A DNA stretch of 64,000 bases. It comes from Margaritifera margaritifera. Lineage: Eukaryota > Mollusca > Bivalvia > Unionida > Margaritiferidae. A program made the translations under genes and the position numbers. Each line of letters opens with the position of its first letter. Positions within the stretch are counted from its first letter, which is position 1. The stretch covers positions 1,995,001 through 2,059,000 of the forward strand of contig JAQPZY010001521.1 in NCBI GenBank assembly GCA_029931535.1, given 5' to 3'. Positions 60,116 through 64,000 of the stretch are shown here, in pieces. The notes below the pieces were generated by a model. That model was not told where the DNA came from. It made no database searches and saw nothing but the letters and a program-made list of their open reading frames with translations.

Positions 60116-60957
60116 AAAACTTGCTCGCCTTTTTCATAGATACTAGGTCTCTTTCTAGACATGTAGTTATTTTTTTTGTTTTGTTTTTTGTCACCTTTTT
60201 CCTATGTATATACATATACACTTCCTTACAGACTCTGTGGGTTTATTCATTATATTTTTAATTAAGGAACTCTTTATTTATTTTCTTACAGCGTTGCATT
60301 TCTTGACAAGAACTTTAAATCCTGCAACCTTTGACAGTGATTTACTGTCACCAGTCACTAGTAAGACCGTTCATAATTTTGATAACTTATCTCCCTACAT
60401 TTGCATAGAAAGGTAAAGCTTGTCATTTAATAGCTTAACAGTTTTCTTTTTTCTGTGCCTTATTTAATTCATGCAGTTTATAAAGTGTCCAGTGCAATGG
60501 TGCAAAAGGTTGTGCACATTTTTAAGTTATCATAGGTGCACAGAACATGGTTGGTGTTGATGCATGATTTGCATGAGTGAGGGTGGAATAGGGACTGTGT
60601 ACATAAAGAACTGAACTACATACATGGGTAACTTTGCAAAAAGATTACATGATTTCAACACAATTTGAACTGATTTTTGCATCTTCTGACACCACGTGGT
60701 TGTGAAGAAAAGTGAAAACTGTGAGTATTCCTTCATATCATGGTGTTCAGGTAATGCAAATAGTTCTTTCAGTTTTTATTTTTTTCTTCACATTCCACGA
60801 TTGCCTAAAAGTGCTTACCTTTGCATTTTATATATGAAGATAAATGCATATTGGGTTTCGTTGCTGCGTACAGCGTTACCCGGGGTGTATGGTTTTAACC
60901 GTGGCGATGTCTAAATACTGCTTTCTGTTCACTCACTAAAGCACGCACAAAACTCCA

Positions 60958-60962
<5 letters not shown>

Positions 60963-60999
<37 letters not shown>
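60963..60999. repeat. (GT)n microsatellite
   Basis: About 18 perfect GT units. Confidence 0.95.
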
Positions 61000-61751
61000 T
61001 GTTGTGGTGGTGAAAGAGGTGGGGGTGGGACGTCTATTCTGAGCTCCTTAGCCGTGGATTTGATCACGTATATAGTACCTGTAGTTCTATTTTTCTCTTT
61101 ATCGTCACAATACAGACGAGCCTTGTCAGGTCCACTTTATGGAAGCAATCTTCAGTTGTAGAGATATGTGAAAACGTTCAGCTTTATTCTTTCTTGCTAT
61201 CCGTTCTATGTGATAAAATGTTTTAATATATTGAATGTTTCGGAATTTATTCTAAATTTCTAGCAAGTCAGTTCTGTGTCACATAGCGCAATTGTATCGG
61301 ATAGAATATAGTCTGTTTCAAGTTATAGTCGAACAGACAAGTTGAATTCAGTGACGTGTTGTACGTAATAAACGACGAGAAAAATTAGAGGGTTTATAAT
61401 CAAGTGCGATTATTCTTGTTGTAGACAGATTCATGTACGAACGTAGTTATTATAATAATAATCTCGTACAGTCGTTCATATAGAAGAAGAATTTATTGTG
61501 TAACGTGGTCAGTTCATGTGCGCGCATGCGTAATGTATAACACATTATTCGCACATAAACGCATGAATCCTTCAGCAGGCAAAACCCATGCATCGATCAT
61601 ATCCGTTGACAAACGGTACCATTTGTGATTCTTTGTTTATGAACTATACTTTTACTGTATCCGCTGAGGAACGATACCATTTTGTTAGATCCATTGTTGA
61701 ACTTTGTGTACATGAGTAGGGTATGGTTTTCAGTTGTTTTTCAGTTGGGTC

Positions 61752-61845
61752 GATGCAGTTTATAGTGACTAATAAGTAGAACAAACAACATAGACCCTGA
61801 TCTGTCGGCGCATTATGCGACAGCAGATCAGGATCTATATACGGT
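61752..61845. mobile_element. Partial copy of the palindromic TA-target MITE
   Basis: ATGCAGTTTATAGTGACTAA, then the arm AACAACATAGACCCTGATCT and its imperfect complement ending TATACGGTA. It corresponds to the right half of the full copy at 47,410-47,626. Confidence 0.65.
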
Positions 61846-61959
61846 ATTTTGTGAGAGATGGAAGCAAGGGTGTGAAATAGGATGTCAGAGATTCAATTAT
61901 CATCAATTTGCATTGTAAATAAACATCTCGTTCACGTGCTGTATCGTACTAACGGGGAG

Positions 61960-62134
61960 GGGCGGACTTGGCGGTTGCCTTTGGCGCCGGAGGTCTTGGG
62001 GCGGACGGGGCGGTTGCCTTTGGCGCCGGAGGTCTTGGGGCGCCAAAACAGCTGATAAAAATTCGTTCCTTGTATTCTGGCCCTTTGGTTCATCATCGTC
62101 GCCCCGGGCGCAATTTACCCTTAGTACGCCACTG
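61960..62134 (-). mobile_element. hAT-like terminal region
   Basis: On the minus strand it starts CAGTGGCGTACTAAGGG and continues into a GC-rich stretch. A 36-bp direct repeat occurs within it (CGGTTGCCTTTGGCGCCGGA on plus, twice). CAGTGGCG ends are typical of several animal hAT families. The opposite end and target duplication were not found. Confidence 0.4.
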
Positions 62135-63554
62135 TTTACGTGCTTTTGGTATGTGTCTTCGCAAGATCCAATCTCACTCGGTTTCATCCTGTTACATACC
62201 TTGACTTTTATATTTTGATTATTTACAGTGCTTGAAACTTTCTTAAGGGGATAACACATAGAAGACAGGGTTATAAATGATTTTATTTTTTAAAGTAAGA
62301 AAATAAACGTAATTTGTGTGTGTGTAATTTGTCGATTGAATTTATTATACAAGAGATACATATAGCAAATGTATTCAGATGTCTCAGAATATACTGGCGC
62401 ATTAAGAATTTCTAGAGTGAAGGAAATGATTGAGTAAAAACTGTCTGTCGCGTCTTAGTAAGACGATTTGTTTCATGCTGAAAACAGATTTTATTCATGT
62501 TAAGTTTAAATTACAGTTACAACGGTCTTAAAATAAACAATATGTAAGAAAGACATGATAAAATAGTATCCTTGTTTTCATTGGTTTCGTATATCGACTA
62601 TGGATTTTCGTTCATTCTTTATAGCTTATTGTTTTTCGTTTATGGTTGATCGCTTATTATTTATGGTTGACCGTTTAGCGTGTATAGATTATCACTTATA
62701 GTTTATGATCTATCCTAGATTGTTTAGGTTCAGCGTTTATAATTTATCGTTTAGCATTTCATTTTTCGCTCTGCATCATCTTACACATAGTGCCTATCGT
62801 TAGTTCTGTGTTCGTTCCGTGTTCGTTCGTTCGTTGTTCGACTACCGTTCATTTCCAGTTCATTCATCATTCCATTTGCATTTGAAAGGGGTACATAAAT
62901 GATTCAGAGTCTTTAATAATTTGTAGTTATCGTAAGGAATATTTCATTTGTTCTTGCTCTCTTAATTGGAGATATTGCAATATACTTTTCACTATGCATT
63001 GACAATACAAATTAAATTGTGCTATTCATTTATGCAAAAGGGTATAATTGATAACTGTATATGGTTTGCTTGCACTTGCGAATTAATTAACCAGATCAGT
63101 AAATTTGATGAATGGTTTGTTTAGTAATAATTATGGTAATGTTATGCGCACCATATGTGTGTGTATACGTATATCTATTTAAATCTAACGGCTTGCTTGT
63201 AGTTTACTTGCTAACTTGATTGCCTGTTAACTTTAATGTCTCCTGTGTCGATCATGCCACTGTGTCATTTGATTGCCAGTTCCTGAATATGAACTGGACA
63301 AACAAGTAAGATATATCCTATTTAATTCAAATAAAAAACCTCTCTCCTGTGTAGGCCATGAGAGTTGTTTGTCTACGAAGCTTGATCTGAGAAGCATTGA
63401 CTAGACTTGATGTTGAAGAGAATATAGTTCATTCATTGTCTTGTGATAGTACATGTGCATACATGTCTCTTGATACCCTTGTAAGTAGTTTACAAACTAA
63501 AATTCGATCTTTCAATAAAATTGAATAAATAATAAAATAATCAACTGGCACTGG

Positions 63555-63605
63555 CAGTGGCGTAGCTACCGCTTCCAGTGGGGGGGGGGGGGGGGCAAGA
63601 AGGGG
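63555..63605 (+). mobile_element. hAT-like terminal sequence with poly-G run
   Basis: CAGTGGCGTAGCTACCGC followed by a G run of about 17 and GCAAGAAGGGG. It has the form of hAT-type termini; the rest of the element may lie outside the window. Confidence 0.4.
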
Positions 63606-64000
63606 ACTTTCTGAACTTTTTCAGGCTTAAAATTGGAAGTTACCCCACTGTCTACTGGTAAAGGCAAATTCCATCTCTCTTTATTTCTTATGGGACATTT
63701 CTCTACTGTTGTAGTTGCTGTTGTTCAGATTGTTTGCATTTCTTTTATCGTACTGTAGATTTCCCCATGCTGTTAACTGAAGTCAAATGAGCGATATCAG
63801 GCCTGCTCGTCATCTGATTGCATTTCCCCATAACGACCCTTTTTTTAGTAAAGCTTTTCATTTAATCAGTTATTCTTGGTCTTTATCGATCCCATATTTT
63901 AGCTATAAGCCAGGCTTCAACATCATATGGTGGATTTTAATATAACGAAACTATAGTGGTTGAATATATCACTTGTAAAAACTTACTGATCCAATAAATT

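Larger units (their letters stand above)
59745..64000. other. Region upstream of visible peroxidase exons, no gene recognised
   Basis: The missing N-terminal peroxidase exons should lie here or beyond the window on the minus strand, but none could be identified. It contains a 25-bp minisatellite, a (GT)n array, a MITE remnant, two hAT-like ends and a stretch of degenerate GTTTAT-rich repeats (about 62,590-62,770). Confidence 0.5.

Noticed and set aside
61903..62259. 118-residue minus-strand frame as a peroxidase N-terminal exon
   Set aside because: It runs through a hAT-like GC-rich terminus with an internal 36-bp repeat and has no signal peptide or peroxidase motif.

Overview
This is AT-rich animal nuclear DNA. 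Its genes have short exons, long introns and GT-AG splice sites, and the window is full of microsatellites, minisatellites and fragments of mobile DNA (LINE, Penelope-like, hAT-like, TA-target MITE, tRNA-derived SINE). No operons, CRISPR arrays or prokaryotic genes are visible. The mix suggests a marine invertebrate, probably a lophotrochozoan such as a mollusc. That is inference: no single feature fixes the species.

Layout. (1) Positions 1 to about 17,560 are a first copy (unit A) of a large tandem duplication. It holds an intact gene on the + strand for a CDC25-type dual-specificity phosphatase, 6361-14528, 10 core exons, 352 residues. (2) About 17,560-22,640 is a 5 kb segment present only in unit A: simple repeats, a SINE-like fragment and no convincing gene. 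Unit A homology resumes at 22,706-22,890, followed by a composite hAT-like insertion (23,104-23,570). (3) About 23,870-41,400 is unit B. It holds a second intact CDC25 gene, 29894-38732, with identical exon phases and about 83% protein identity. (4) About 41,545-42,850 is a third, truncated copy of the unit's left flank with no phosphatase gene. (5) From about 43,920 to 59,744 the minus strand carries at least 12 exons of an animal haem peroxidase. It converges on the CDC25 genes, and its N-terminal exons were not found. (6) 59,745-64,000 shows only repeats and TE-like ends.

The two CDC25 copies act as each other's control. By comparison, a 5'-truncated LINE and a 23-copy 29-bp minisatellite are private to copy A. 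A Penelope-like element with a hammerhead-like motif and a palindromic TA-target MITE are private to copy B, and the MITE's empty site is preserved in copy A. CDC25 removes inhibitory phosphates from CDKs to drive the cell cycle. The peroxidase is probably a separate secreted or extracellular oxidase; nothing here links the two functions.

The most noteworthy points are these. The peroxidase keeps its catalytic histidines and arginine but has Thr at both positions that normally form ester bonds to haem. A possible 27-nt in-frame cassette sits exactly at the canonical GGHI/GAVN junction of CDC25. The two CDC25 paralogues differ most in their N-terminal regulatory exons. I found no evidence of a wholly new type of system.
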